64,000 nt of DNA, taken from the NCBI GenBank assembly GCA_002281855.1, contig NCHQ01000002.1:186001-250000 (forward strand), written 5' to 3'. Source of the stretch: Rhodospirillales bacterium 24-66-33. Its GTDB lineage: Bacteria > Pseudomonadota > Alphaproteobacteria > Reyranellales > Reyranellaceae. Numbering within the stretch: position 1 is the stretch's first letter; each line of letters begins with the position of its first letter. Below are positions 49,165 to 58,753 of the stretch, piece after piece. The notes under the pieces are model-generated. The model made no database searches. It had not been told where the DNA came from and was given only the letters and a program-made list of their open reading frames with translations. The position numbers and the translations under genes are program-made.

Positions 49165-50319
49165 ATGCGTCTCCCCAACGTTCAGCTTCTCCGCAAGTTT
49201 CCCGTGAAGCTCGTCGTTATCGGTGCGGCTGGTGTGGCGCTGGCAGGCGGCGCCCTCGCAGCCTATTCATTCACGAGGAATCACGGCGCCCCCGTGGCCA
49301 GCGCCGAGCCGGTCATCCGGCCGGCCCGAGTTGCGGAAATTTCCTACAGGACGCAGGGCCAGATGTTGCTCCTGGCCGGCACGGTGGTGCCGCGCATCGA
49401 GAGTACGCTGGGTTTCCGGGTCGCGGGCAAGATCATCCAGCGTTCGGTCGATCTCGGCGCGGTCGTAAAGCCGGGCGACATCATCGCCAGCCTCGATCCG
49501 GCCGACTATCAGCTTGCCGTCGACAATGCGCGCGCGGCGCTCGCATCGGCCGAAGCCGACTATGTGCGCGCCAAGGCAGACCACGAACGTTATCTCAATC
49601 TGCGCGGCAGCATGGCCTTCGTGCCCCAGACGCTCGACCAGCGGCAGTCGCTGGCCTCGACCGCCCTCGCCCGCGTCGACCAGGCCAGGAGCCAGCTTTC
49701 CTCGGCTGAAAACAACCTCGCCTATACGGTGCTGCGCGCCGATGCCGCCGGCGTCGTCACGGCCGTCCAGGCCGAGGTGGGCCAGGTCATGGCGCAGGGC
49801 CAGGGCGTCGTCCGGCTCGCTCGACTGGACGAATTGGAGATCGTGGTCGGTGTCCCGGAGCATCGCCTCAAGGTCGTGCGCGAAAACCCGACCGCCACTT
49901 TCGAACTGTGGTCCGATCCCGGCCGGCATCATGCCGCAAAGCTGCGTGAGCTCTCGCCCAGCGCCGATCCGGTGACCCGAACCTATGCCGCGCGCTTCAG
50001 CGTCCTCGAGCCGCCGGAGTTCATCGGTCTCGGCATGACTGCGACCCTGGGCTTCGAGCGGCCCGATCGCACACCCGTCGCCGAAGTGCCCCTCTCCGCG
50101 ATCTTCCAGCGCGGCACGCAGCCCGCGGTCTGGGTGGTCGATCGCGACACCGGCACGGTCGAACTGCGCCCCGTCACCATCGCGCGCTGGCGCGATGACA
50201 CGGCCGCGATCCTTTCGGGCGTGAAGGAGGGTGAGCTGATCGCCACCGCCGGCGTGCACAAGCTCGAGACCGGTCAAAAGGTGAAGCCGCTTCTGCCTCA
50301 GCAACAGGCGGCACGCTAA
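49165..50319 (+). CDS. RND efflux periplasmic adaptor (membrane-fusion protein)
   Basis: This 384-residue HlyD/AcrA-type adaptor has an N-terminal anchor (LVVIGAAGVALAGGALAAYSF). The barrel-sandwich halves are TLGFRVAGKIIQRSVDLGAVVKPGD and LRADAAGVVTAVQAEVGQVM, around a helical hairpin (about residues 120-190). The C-terminal beta-barrel includes EVPLSAIFQRGTQPAVWVVD. It has GAAGGAAG upstream and is followed after 27 bases by the pump gene. Confidence 0.94.
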   Translation: MRLPNVQLLRKFPVKLVVIGAAGVALAGGALAAYSFTRNHGAPVASAEPVIRPARVAEISYRTQGQMLLLAGTVVPRIESTLGFRVAGKIIQRSVDLGAVVKPGDIIASLDPADYQLAVDNARAALASAEADYVRAKADHERYLNLRGSMAFVPQTLDQRQSLASTALARVDQARSQLSSAENNLAYTVLRADAAGVVTAVQAEVGQVMAQGQGVVRLARLDELEIVVGVPEHRLKVVRENPTATFELWSDPGRHHAAKLRELSPSADPVTRTYAARFSVLEPPEFIGLGMTATLGFERPDRTPVAEVPLSAIFQRGTQPAVWVVDRDTGTVELRPVTIARWRDDTAAILSGVKEGELIATAGVHKLETGQKVKPLLPQQQAAR

Positions 50320-50346
50320 CGGCCTCGATCGGCGGGGAGACGACCC

Positions 50347-53300
50347 ATGAACACGCGCACCAACCTCTCGGCCCTGGCGCTGAAGTACAGCACGCTCACC
50401 GTGTTCTTCATGATCGCGCTGACCCTGGCCGGCTTCTACGCCTTCTTCAATCTGGGCCGCGCCGAGGATCCGCCCTTCACCATCAAGCAGATGGTCGTGT
50501 CGGCCGCCTGGCCCGGCGCCACCGCGCGCGAGGTCGAGCAGCAAGTCACCGAGAAGATCGAGACCAAGCTTCAGGAACTGCCCTTCTTCTACAACGTCCA
50601 GAGCTACACCAAGCCCGGCGAGACGGTGATCTACGTCTCGCTGCGGGACGACACGCCGCCCGGCAGGGTCGCGGATCTCTGGTACCAGGTGCGCAAGAAG
50701 GTCGGCGATATCAGGAGTTCGCTGCCGCAGGGCGTGGTCGGCCCCTTCTTCAACGACGAGTACGGCGATACCTACAGCATGATCTGGGCCTTCGAGTCCG
50801 ACGGTTTCTCAGCCGCCGAGGTCAAGGAGATTGCCAAGACGGTGCGGCAGCGGCTGCTCCGCGTGCCCGACGTCACCAAGGCCGATCTGTTCGGCCTGCA
50901 GGACGAGAAGATCTACATCGAGTTCAGCCACACGCGGCTGGCCATGCTGGGTGTCCCTGTCGACCAGATCCTCGAGGTCGTGCGCCGCCAGAATGCGATC
51001 GTGGCCACCGGCACGGTCGAGACCAAGGGCGAGCGCGTGGCCGTGCGCGTCGACGGTGCGCCGACCTCGGCCGAACATCTGATGTCCCTGCCCTTCACCG
51101 CCAACGGCCAGACCCTCACCCTGGGCGACGTGGCCGAGATCAGCCGCGGCTACCAGGATCCGCGCCAGCTTGCCATGCGCTACAACGGCAAGGCGGTGAT
51201 CGGCCTCGGCGTCGTCATGGCGCCGGGCGGCAACGTCCAGAAACTGGGCGCCGCCCTCGACAAGACCATGGAAGAGGTCGAGGCGGGCCTGCCGATCGGC
51301 ATCACGGTGCATCGCATCGCCAACCAGCCCGAGGTCGTCACCAAGTCGTTCGAGGAATTCAGCTCGGCGCTGCTCGAGGCGCTGGCGATCGTGCTGGTGG
51401 TCTCCTTCATCAGCCTCGGCGTCCGTACCGGCGTGATCGTGGCGCTCTCCGTGCCTCTCGTGCTGGCCATCACCTTCGTCGGCATGCTGCTGCTGGGCAT
51501 CGACTTTCAGCGCATCTCGCTCGGCGCGCTGATCATCGCGCTCGGCCTGCTGGTCGACGACGCCATCATCGCTGTCGAGATGATGATGGTGAAGCTCGAA
51601 CAGGGCGCCAGCCGCATGGAGGCCGCGACCTACGCCTACACCTCCACCGCCTTCCCCATGCTGACGGGCACGCTCGTCACCGCTGTAGGATTCGTGCCGG
51701 TCGGCTTCGCGCGCTCCGGCGCCGGCGAATACACCAACTCGATCTTCTGGGTCGTCGGCCTGTCGCTGATCATCTCGTGGTTCGTGGCCGTGCTGTTCAC
51801 GCCGTGGATGGGCTACCACCTGCTGCCCACGCCCAAGGTCCAGCACCACGATCCCTACAACGGTCGCCTCTACACGTTGTTCCGCAAGCTCGTCGTGTGG
51901 TGCGTCACCTGGCGCAAGACCACGATCGTGATCACGGCTCTGGCTTTCGTCGGTTCAATCGCGGCGTTCGGCTTCGTATCCAAGCAGTTCTTCCCGACCG
52001 CCAACCGGCCGGAGCTGATCGTCGATCTGAAACTGGCGCAGGGCGCCTCGTGGGCCTCGACCGACGCCGAGATCCGCAAGCTCGAAACCTGGCTCGCCAA
52101 CGACTCCGACGTCGCCTCCTACACCGCCTATGTCGGCGCCGGCAGCCCGCGCTTCTACCTGCCGACGGTCCCTGAGCTGTCGAATGCCAATTTCGGCCAG
52201 ATCATCGTCATGACCAAGGACCTGGTGGCGCGCGAGCGCGTGGTCGCCGCCCTCGATACCCTGTTCAAGCAGGATTTCGAGGCCGTCCGCGCGCGCGTGC
52301 AGCGGCTGCAGAACGGCCCGCCGGTCAGCTATCCGGTCATGTTCCGCGTGCTGGGCGACGACCCGCAGCAGGTGCGCCAGGTGGCCGAACAGGTGCGCCA
52401 GGTGTTCAAGGCCGATCCCGCGACGCGCGACATCAACTTCGACTGGAACGAACTGGCCAAGACCGTGCGCCTCGAGGTCGACCAGGCGAAGGCGCGCGCG
52501 CTGGGCGTCGATTCGCAGGCGCTGGGCAACACGCTGCAGACCCTGCTGACGGGCATCACCGTCACCCAGTACCGCGAGCGCACCGAGTCGATCGACGTGG
52601 TCGCCCGCGCCGTCGCGCCGGAACGGCTGAGCGTCGAGGGGCTGGAGGCGATCAACCTGCGCACCTCGACGGGCGGCGTGGTCTCGCTGGCCCAGCTCGC
52701 GACGCTGAAGTTCGAGCTCGAGGAGCCGATCCTGTGGCGGCGCAACAAGGACCTGCTGATGACGGTCCGTGCCGGCGTCGCCGACGGCGTGCAGGGCCCC
52801 GACGTGGCCGCGCGCATCGACAAGGCGTTGGCGCCGGTCCGCGCCAGCCTGCCGCCGGGCTACCGGATCGAGGTCGGCGGCGACCAGGAGGAATCGGCCA
52901 AGAGCCAGGCCTCGATCTTCAAGATGATGCCGCTGATGGCCTTCCTGATGATCCTGTTCCTCATGTTGCAGCTCCAGAGCTTCTCCAAGCTGGCGCTGGT
53001 GCTGCTCACCGCCCCGCTCGGCCTGATCGGCGTGTCGCTGTTCCTGCTGCTGTTCAACCAGCCGTTCGGCTTCGTCTCGCTGCTCGGCGTCATCGCGCTG
53101 GCGGGCATGATCATGCGCAACTCGGTGATCCTGGTGGACCAGATCGACCAGGACATCGCCGCCGGCCACACCAAGTGGGACGCCGTGATCGACGCCACCG
53201 TCCGCCGCGCCCGCCCGATCGTGCTGACCGCCGGCACGGCCATCTTCGCCATGATCCCGCTGTCGCGCAGCGTCTTCTGGGGACCGATGGCCGTCGCGCT

Positions 53301-53451
53301 GATGGGCGGCCTGCTGGTCGCCACCGCCCTCACCCTGCTCTTCCTGCCGGCGCTCTATGCCGCCTGGTTCAGGGTGAAGAAACCGGAGGCCGCCGCCGAG
53401 ACGAAGCCGGTCCACCACACCCCGCCCCCGCTCGCGATCGCGGCAGAGTAG
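50347..53451 (+). CDS. RND-family efflux transporter permease
   Basis: This 1034-residue inner-membrane pump of the AcrB/HAE-1-like type begins STLTVFFMIALTLAGFYAFFNL. It has two copies of six-helix bundles with large periplasmic loops. The helix-4 proton-relay segment LIIALGLLVDDAIIAVEMMM and the second-half FGFVSLLGVIALAGMIMRNS are in place. The N-terminus AEDPPFTIKQMVV places it in a subgroup distinct from AcrB. No outer-membrane TolC gene follows, so it must borrow one encoded elsewhere. Confidence 0.95.
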   Translation: MNTRTNLSALALKYSTLTVFFMIALTLAGFYAFFNLGRAEDPPFTIKQMVVSAAWPGATAREVEQQVTEKIETKLQELPFFYNVQSYTKPGETVIYVSLRDDTPPGRVADLWYQVRKKVGDIRSSLPQGVVGPFFNDEYGDTYSMIWAFESDGFSAAEVKEIAKTVRQRLLRVPDVTKADLFGLQDEKIYIEFSHTRLAMLGVPVDQILEVVRRQNAIVATGTVETKGERVAVRVDGAPTSAEHLMSLPFTANGQTLTLGDVAEISRGYQDPRQLAMRYNGKAVIGLGVVMAPGGNVQKLGAALDKTMEEVEAGLPIGITVHRIANQPEVVTKSFEEFSSALLEALAIVLVVSFISLGVRTGVIVALSVPLVLAITFVGMLLLGIDFQRISLGALIIALGLLVDDAIIAVEMMMVKLEQGASRMEAATYAYTSTAFPMLTGTLVTAVGFVPVGFARSGAGEYTNSIFWVVGLSLIISWFVAVLFTPWMGYHLLPTPKVQHHDPYNGRLYTLFRKLVVWCVTWRKTTIVITALAFVGSIAAFGFVSKQFFPTANRPELIVDLKLAQGASWASTDAEIRKLETWLANDSDVASYTAYVGAGSPRFYLPTVPELSNANFGQIIVMTKDLVARERVVAALDTLFKQDFEAVRARVQRLQNGPPVSYPVMFRVLGDDPQQVRQVAEQVRQVFKADPATRDINFDWNELAKTVRLEVDQAKARALGVDSQALGNTLQTLLTGITVTQYRERTESIDVVARAVAPERLSVEGLEAINLRTSTGGVVSLAQLATLKFELEEPILWRRNKDLLMTVRAGVADGVQGPDVAARIDKALAPVRASLPPGYRIEVGGDQEESAKSQASIFKMMPLMAFLMILFLMLQLQSFSKLALVLLTAPLGLIGVSLFLLLFNQPFGFVSLLGVIALAGMIMRNSVILVDQIDQDIAAGHTKWDAVIDATVRRARPIVLTAGTAIFAMIPLSRSVFWGPMAVALMGGLLVATALTLLFLPALYAAWFRVKKPEAAAETKPVHHTPPPLAIAAE

Positions 53452-53472
53452 CCGCACGCTGGCCTAATAATT

Positions 53473-53601
53473 ACTCCGTCATCTCGACCGGAGCGCGCAG
53501 CGCGGAGTGGAGAGATCTTCTCTCGACGATTTGCTGGCTTTTGGTCGAGCAAAGGTCTCTCCGCTCCGCACCTTCGGTGCTCCGGTCGAGACGACGGGAG
53601 T
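53473..53601. repeat. 129-base palindromic intergenic repeat
   Basis: The outer arms ACTCCGTCATCTCGACCGGAGC and GCTCCGGTCGAGACGACGGGAGT are near-perfect inverted copies. Inner arms (GGAGAGATCTTCTCTCGAC; GTCGAGCAAAGGTCTCTCC) also pair, so the whole element can fold into one long branched hairpin. It fills the gap between the converging pump and peptidase genes. It looks like a REP/BIME-type mobile palindrome and may act as a two-way terminator. Confidence 0.75.
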
Positions 53602-53602
53602 T

Positions 53603-54244
53603 TTAGGAAATCCGGCCCTCGGCGGTGTGAATGTCCGTCGTCCGGGCGGCGCTGGTCGCGACGATGATCTCGATGCCGCGCACGATGTCGTCGACCGCCA
53701 TTGAGGGCGCCCCACCCAGTCGCGCCGCCTGCTCGGGCACGTAGGGAATGTGCAGGAAGCCGCCGCGCATCTTCGCCGGATGGCTCGCGATGATGTCCAT
53801 CAGCGAATAGAGGATGTGGTTGCAGACGAAGGTGCCGGCCGTGTTGGACACGGCGGCCGGCAGGCCCGCCTTGCGCATCTCCGCGACGCAGGCCTTGACC
53901 GGCAGGGTCGCGAAGTAGGCCGCCGGACCGTCGGCGCGCACCGGCAGGTCGATCGGCTGTTGGCGGTCGTTGTCGGGGATGCGCGCGTCCTGGACGTTGA
54001 TGCCGATCCGCTCGAGGCTGAGTTCGGTGCGCCCGCCAGCCTGTCCGACGCACAGCACGATGTCGGGCTTCGCCTCGTCGATCGCCTCGCGCAGCACGCT
54101 CGCGGACTTCGCATAGGACGTCGGAAGCACCGCGGTCACCACGGTCACCGTCCCGATGTTCTTCCTGAGCCGGCTCACCGCCAATGACGACGGATTGACC
54201 GCGTCGCCGCCGAACGGATCGAAGCCCGTGACCAGAGCTATCAT
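53603..54244 (-). CDS. pcp: Pyrrolidone-carboxylate peptidase (pyroglutamyl peptidase I)
   Basis: This 213-residue cytosolic cysteine peptidase of family C15 removes N-terminal pyroglutamate. The catalytic residues are E78 (RTELSLERIG), C141 (NTAGTFVCNHILY) and H165 (GGFLHIPYVPEQ). The start has GAGGTGA upstream. It is separated from the cox operon by a terminator, so it is probably transcribed alone. Confidence 0.95.
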   Translation of the reverse strand: MIALVTGFDPFGGDAVNPSSLAVSRLRKNIGTVTVVTAVLPTSYAKSASVLREAIDEAKPDIVLCVGQAGGRTELSLERIGINVQDARIPDNDRQQPIDLPVRADGPAAYFATLPVKACVAEMRKAGLPAAVSNTAGTFVCNHILYSLMDIIASHPAKMRGGFLHIPYVPEQAARLGGAPSMAVDDIVRGIEIIVATSAARTTDIHTAEGRIS

Positions 54245-54260
54245 TCTGTACTCACCTCAA

Positions 54261-54289
54261 ACGAAAGGGCGCCCTGTAAGGGGCGCCCC
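54261..54289 (-). terminator. Intrinsic terminator of the cox-type operon
   Basis: Two copies of the self-complementary GGGCGCCC (54267-54274 and 54281-54288) form a stem with a 6-base loop. On the minus strand it is followed by TTTCGTTT. It lies 28 bases after the coxM-like stop. Confidence 0.8.
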
Positions 54290-54316
54290 GACGTTAGTCC
54301 CTGAAACGGGGGACGG

Positions 54317-55114
54317 CTACTTGTTGGCCTTGTCGACCGCGCGGCGGGCCATGACACCGACCAGATGGGCGCGATATTCGGCGCTGCCGTGGATGTCGCT
54401 GTTCAGGCCGTCGGCCGGCACCTTGATGTCCTTGATGGCGTCCGACGAGAAGTTCTTCGACAGCGCCTCTTCCATCGCCTTCACGCGGAAGACGCTGGGG
54501 CCGGCGCCGGTCACCGCGACGCGCACGCCCGCCGAGGTCTTGGCGACGAACACGCCGACCATCGCGTAGCGCGAGGCCGGGTTCGGGAACTTCATGTAGG
54601 CGGCCTTGTCGGCCTTGGGGAAGCTGATGGCGGTGATGATCTCACCCTCGGCCAGCGCCGTCTCGAACAGGCCCTTGAAGAAGGCGTCGGCCGTGTGCTT
54701 GCCGGTGTTGGTGATCACCGTGGCGTTCAGGGCCACGACGGCCGCCGGATAGTCGGCCGCCGGATCGTTGTTGGCGACCGAGCCGCCCATCGTGCCGCGG
54801 TTGCGGACCTGCGGATCGCCGATATGTCCGGCCAGGTCGGCCAGCGCCGGAATGACCTTCTTCACGTCGGCCGAGGTCGCGACGTCGCCGTGCTTGGTCA
54901 TGCCGCCGATGACGACAGTGTCGCCCTCGACCTTGACGCCGGCGAGTTCCTTGAGGCCGCCGAGATCGACGACGTCGCTTGGGCGCGCCAGGCGCTGCTT
55001 CAGCGTCGGGATCAGCGTCATGCCGCCCGACATCGGACGGGCTTCTTCATTGCCCTTGAGCAGGGCGATCGCGTCGGCAACCGACTTCGGACGATGATAG
55101 GCAAAATCGTACAT
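54317..55114 (-). CDS. Molybdenum hydroxylase FAD-binding subunit (CoxM-like)
   Basis: This 265-residue medium subunit passes electrons from the iron-sulfur subunit to FAD. FAD motifs are RPMSGGMTLIPTLKQRLARP and NRGTMGGSVANNDPAADYPA. The start MYDFAYHRPKSVADAIALL and length are typical. It follows coxL by 15 bases and closes the operon. Confidence 0.93.
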   Translation of the reverse strand: MYDFAYHRPKSVADAIALLKGNEEARPMSGGMTLIPTLKQRLARPSDVVDLGGLKELAGVKVEGDTVVIGGMTKHGDVATSADVKKVIPALADLAGHIGDPQVRNRGTMGGSVANNDPAADYPAAVVALNATVITNTGKHTADAFFKGLFETALAEGEIITAISFPKADKAAYMKFPNPASRYAMVGVFVAKTSAGVRVAVTGAGPSVFRVKAMEEALSKNFSSDAIKDIKVPADGLNSDIHGSAEYRAHLVGVMARRAVDKANK

Positions 55115-55129
55115 CTGGATTTCCTCCGT

Positions 55130-57514
55130 TTACTCGGCCGCCGCGTGCTGGGCGCCCTGGATCGACTGCCACACGTTGAGCGGCGTGGCCGGCATTTCCA
55201 CGTGCTTGACGCCGATCGGCGCCAGCGCGTTGTGAACCGCATTCATCACGGCCGCGGGCGCCGCGATGGCCCCCGCCTCGCCGCATCCCTTCACGCCCAG
55301 CGGATTGTGCGGGCACGGGGTGACCTTGTAGCCGAGCTTGAACGACGGGAAGTTGTCGGCGCGCGGCATCGTGTAGTCCATGAACGAGCCGCTCAGCAGC
55401 TGGCCCGTCGCCTTGTCGTAGACCGCACCCTCGAACAGCGCCTGGCCGACACCCTGGACGATGCCGCCATGGACCTGCCCCTCGACGATCATCGGATTGA
55501 TGATGTTGCCGAAATCATCGACCGCCGTATGGGCGATGACCTCGACGATGCCGGTCTCCGGATCGATCTCGACCTCGCAGATCTGCGTGCCGGACGGATA
55601 GACGAAGTTCGCCGGATCGTAGAAGGCGTTCTCGTCCATGCCGGGCTCGATCTCGGCGTGCGGATAGTTGTGCGGCACGTAGGCAGCGAACACCGCCTGG
55701 GCCAGCGGCACGTTCTTGTCCGTGCCCGCCACCTTGAAGGTGCCGTTCTCGAACACGACGTCGGCCACGTCGGCTTCCATCAGATGGGCCGCGATCCTCT
55801 TGCCCTTGGCAATGATCTTGTCGGTCGCCTTCATGATTGCCGAGCCGCCGACGGCCAGCGAGCGGCTGCCGTAGGTGCCCATGCCGAAGGGCGTGGTCGC
55901 GGTATCACCATGGACGATTTCGATCTGGTCCATCGGCACGCCCAGCCTGTCGTGGATCAGCTGGGCAAAGGTGGTCTCGTGACCCTGGCCGTGGCTGTGC
56001 GCCCCGGTCATGACCTGGACATTGCCGGTCGGGTTGAACTTGATCTGCGCCGATTCCCACTGGCCGACGCCGGCCCCGAGCGAGCCTACGACCTGCGAGG
56101 GCGCGAGACCGCAGGCCTCGATGTAGGACGAGAAGCCGATGCCGCGCAGCTTGCCGCGCGACTTGGCCTCGGCCCGGCGGGCCTCGAAGCCCGGATAGTC
56201 GGCGATCTTCATCGCCTCGTCGATGATCGGCGGGTAGTTGCCCGAATCGTACTGCAGCGCCACCGGCGTCTGGTACGGGAAGGCCGTCGTCGGGATGAAG
56301 TTCTTCCGGCGCAGCTCGGCCGGATCCATCTTCAGCTCGGCCGCCGCCTTGCTGACGATCGTCTCGATCACGAAGGTCGCCTCGGGGCGCCCGGCGCCGC
56401 GATAGGCATCGACCGGCGCCGTGTGCGTCACCGCCGCCTTCACGTTGGCGTAGATGAGTGGCGTCGTGTACTGCCCGGCCAGCAGGGTCGCGTAGAGATA
56501 GGTCGGGACCGCCGTCGAGAAGGTCGAGAGATAGGCGCCCATGTTGGCGATCGTTTCGACCTTGAGGGCCAGGAACTTGCCCTCCTTGTCGAGAGCAAGT
56601 TCGGCGTGGGTGACGTGGTCACGGCCGTGGCAGTCGGTCTGGAACGACTCGCTCCGCTCCGCCGTCCACTTGATCGGCCGGCCGACCCGCGAGGCCGCCC
56701 AACAGACCATGGTCTCGTCGGCGTAGCAGAAGATCTTGCTGCCGAAACCGCCACCCACGTCCGGAGCGATCACGCGCAGCTTGTGCTCGGGAATGCCCAG
56801 CACGAAGGCCGACAGGATCAGCCGCAGCACATGCGGGTTCTGCGAGGTCGACCAGAGCGTGTAGTTGCCCGTGCCCTTATCGTACTCGGCCGCCGCGGCG
56901 CGCGGCTCCATGGCGTTCGGGATCAGGCGATTGTTGACGATGTCCATTTTGGTGACGTGCGCCGCCTTGGCGAACGCCGCCTCGACATCGGCCTTCACAC
57001 CGATCTCCCAGTCGTAGATCAGGTTGCCCGGCGCCTCGGCGTGAACCTGCGGGACGCCCTTGTCGAATGCCTTGGCGAGGTCGACATTGGCCGGCAGCAC
57101 CTCGTAGTCGACCTTGATCGCCTCGGCCGCATCCTTGGCCTCGTCATGGCTGTTGGCCACGACCATGGCGACCGTGTCGCCGACATAGCGAACCGTGTCG
57201 ACGGCCATCACCGGGTGCGGCGGCGCCTTGTGCGGCTCGCCGTGCTTGTCCTTCACCACCCAGCCGCAGATCAGGCCGCCCACCTTGGCGTCGACGAGAT
57301 CCTTGCCGGTGAAGATGTTGACGACGCCTGGGCTCTTCTCCGCTGCCGAAATGTCGATGCTCTTGATCTTCGCATGGGCATGCGGCGAACGCAGGAAGTA
57401 CGCGTAGGTCGCCCGGGCGAGGGGCAGATCGTCGACATAGCGACCGGTCCCGGTCAGGAAGCGCTTGTCTTCCGTACGCAGGACGCGGGCACCGATTCCG
57501 GTGGCGGAGGTCAT
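55130..57514 (-). CDS. Molybdopterin-binding large subunit, form II CO-dehydrogenase-like
   Basis: This 794-residue molybdenum hydroxylase of the xanthine oxidase family has the active-site loop [15 protein letters not shown] (about residues 365-380). That is the form II sequence, not the AYRCSFR of true (form I) CO dehydrogenase, so the substrate is uncertain and need not be CO. Other cofactor motifs are [25 protein letters not shown] and [19 protein letters not shown]. The order coxS-L-M also fits form II. Confidence 0.93.
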   Translation of the reverse strand: MTSATGIGARVLRTEDKRFLTGTGRYVDDLPLARATYAYFLRSPHAHAKIKSIDISAAEKSPGVVNIFTGKDLVDAKVGGLICGWVVKDKHGEPHKAPPHPVMAVDTVRYVGDTVAMVVANSHDEAKDAAEAIKVDYEVLPANVDLAKAFDKGVPQVHAEAPGNLIYDWEIGVKADVEAAFAKAAHVTKMDIVNNRLIPNAMEPRAAAAEYDKGTGNYTLWSTSQNPHVLRLILSAFVLGIPEHKLRVIAPDVGGGFGSKIFCYADETMVCWAASRVGRPIKWTAERSESFQTDCHGRDHVTHAELALDKEGKFLALKVETIANMGAYLSTFSTAVPTYLYATLLAGQYTTPLIYANVKAAVTHTAPVDAYRGAGRPEATFVIETIVSKAAAELKMDPAELRRKNFIPTTAFPYQTPVALQYDSGNYPPIIDEAMKIADYPGFEARRAEAKSRGKLRGIGFSSYIEACGLAPSQVVGSLGAGVGQWESAQIKFNPTGNVQVMTGAHSHGQGHETTFAQLIHDRLGVPMDQIEIVHGDTATTPFGMGTYGSRSLAVGGSAIMKATDKIIAKGKRIAAHLMEADVADVVFENGTFKVAGTDKNVPLAQAVFAAYVPHNYPHAEIEPGMDENAFYDPANFVYPSGTQICEVEIDPETGIVEVIAHTAVDDFGNIINPMIVEGQVHGGIVQGVGQALFEGAVYDKATGQLLSGSFMDYTMPRADNFPSFKLGYKVTPCPHNPLGVKGCGEAGAIAAPAAVMNAVHNALAPIGVKHVEMPATPLNVWQSIQGAQHAAAE

Positions 57515-57517
57515 GGC

Positions 57518-58003
<486 letters not shown>

Positions 58004-58129
58004 ACTCGATCTCCCCTCACGTATTGGTTCGCGCGGCTGCGGCTATGCGCGGCCGCCGGGCATTGCCCAAGACTCTCGCAAGCCCTTCACGTGGCGGTCA
58101 AGGGAATTGCAAGTTTCGGTCGCTAACTG

Positions 58130-58270
58130 CTAACGACTCGCAAGAAAGACAAGGATCAGCACCGCGGCGCCGACGCCGATGACGGTCCAGTGACGAAAGC
58201 CGCGCTGCACTGCAGCAGACGGCACGGGCGGCGGCGGGTCTCCCGACGGGCCCGACGGCGGCATCGTCAT
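58130..58270 (-). CDS. 46-residue single-pass membrane protein in the cox operon
   Basis: A short frame whose ATG shares one base with the coxG stop (TGATG). It encodes a proline-rich N-terminus (MTMPPSGPSGDPPPPVPSAA), then basic QRGFRHW and one hydrophobic helix TVIGVGAAVLILVFLAS ending in Arg. The layout suggests a tail-anchored protein with the N-terminus in the cytoplasm. Coupling to coxG and the clean membrane helix support it, though chance cannot be excluded. It might tether the hydroxylase or CoxG to the membrane. Confidence 0.6.
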   Translation of the reverse strand: MTMPPSGPSGDPPPPVPSAAVQRGFRHWTVIGVGAAVLILVFLASR

Positions 58271-58731
58271 CACGCGGCGGCGACGGGCGGCGGCGCGCCG
58301 ACGCTCTCCGCGAACTTGCCGAAGAACTGATCTGCCAGCTTCTTGGCCGTGCCGGTGATCAGGCGCGCGCCAACCTGGGCGATCTTGCCGCCGACCTGGG
58401 CATCGACTTCGTACTTCAGGATCGTGTCGCTGCCGTCTTCCGTGAGGGCAACTACCGCGCCGCCCTTGGCGAAGCCCGCGACGCCGCCCTGCCCTTCGCC
58501 GGAGATCCGGTATCCGTTCGGCGGATCGATGTCCGAGAGCGTGACCTTGCCCGAGAAAGCCGCACTCACCGGCCCGATGCGCAGGCGCACCTTGGCCGTC
58601 ATCTCGGTGGGGGAAAGCATCTCCAGCGACTCGCAGCCCGGAATGCAGGCCTGCAGAATGGCCTGGTCGTTCAGCGCCGCGAAGACCTTCTCCCGCGACG
58701 CCGCAATCCTGTACTCGCCCTTGATTTCCAT
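58270..58731 (-). CDS. coxG: CoxG-like SRPBCC protein
   Basis: This 153-residue START/SRPBCC-fold protein of the CO dehydrogenase subunit G family starts MEIKGEYRIAASREKVFAAL, with ILQACIPGCESLE and GQGGVAGFAKGGAVV as family landmarks. CoxG proteins recruit the hydroxylase to the membrane or deliver lipid-like electron carriers. Here it lies upstream of coxSLM and overlaps the 46-residue ORF by one base. Confidence 0.93.
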   Translation of the reverse strand: MEIKGEYRIAASREKVFAALNDQAILQACIPGCESLEMLSPTEMTAKVRLRIGPVSAAFSGKVTLSDIDPPNGYRISGEGQGGVAGFAKGGAVVALTEDGSDTILKYEVDAQVGGKIAQVGARLITGTAKKLADQFFGKFAESVGAPPPVAAA

Positions 58732-58753
58732 GTCGTAACTCCCGGCTCAGCGC

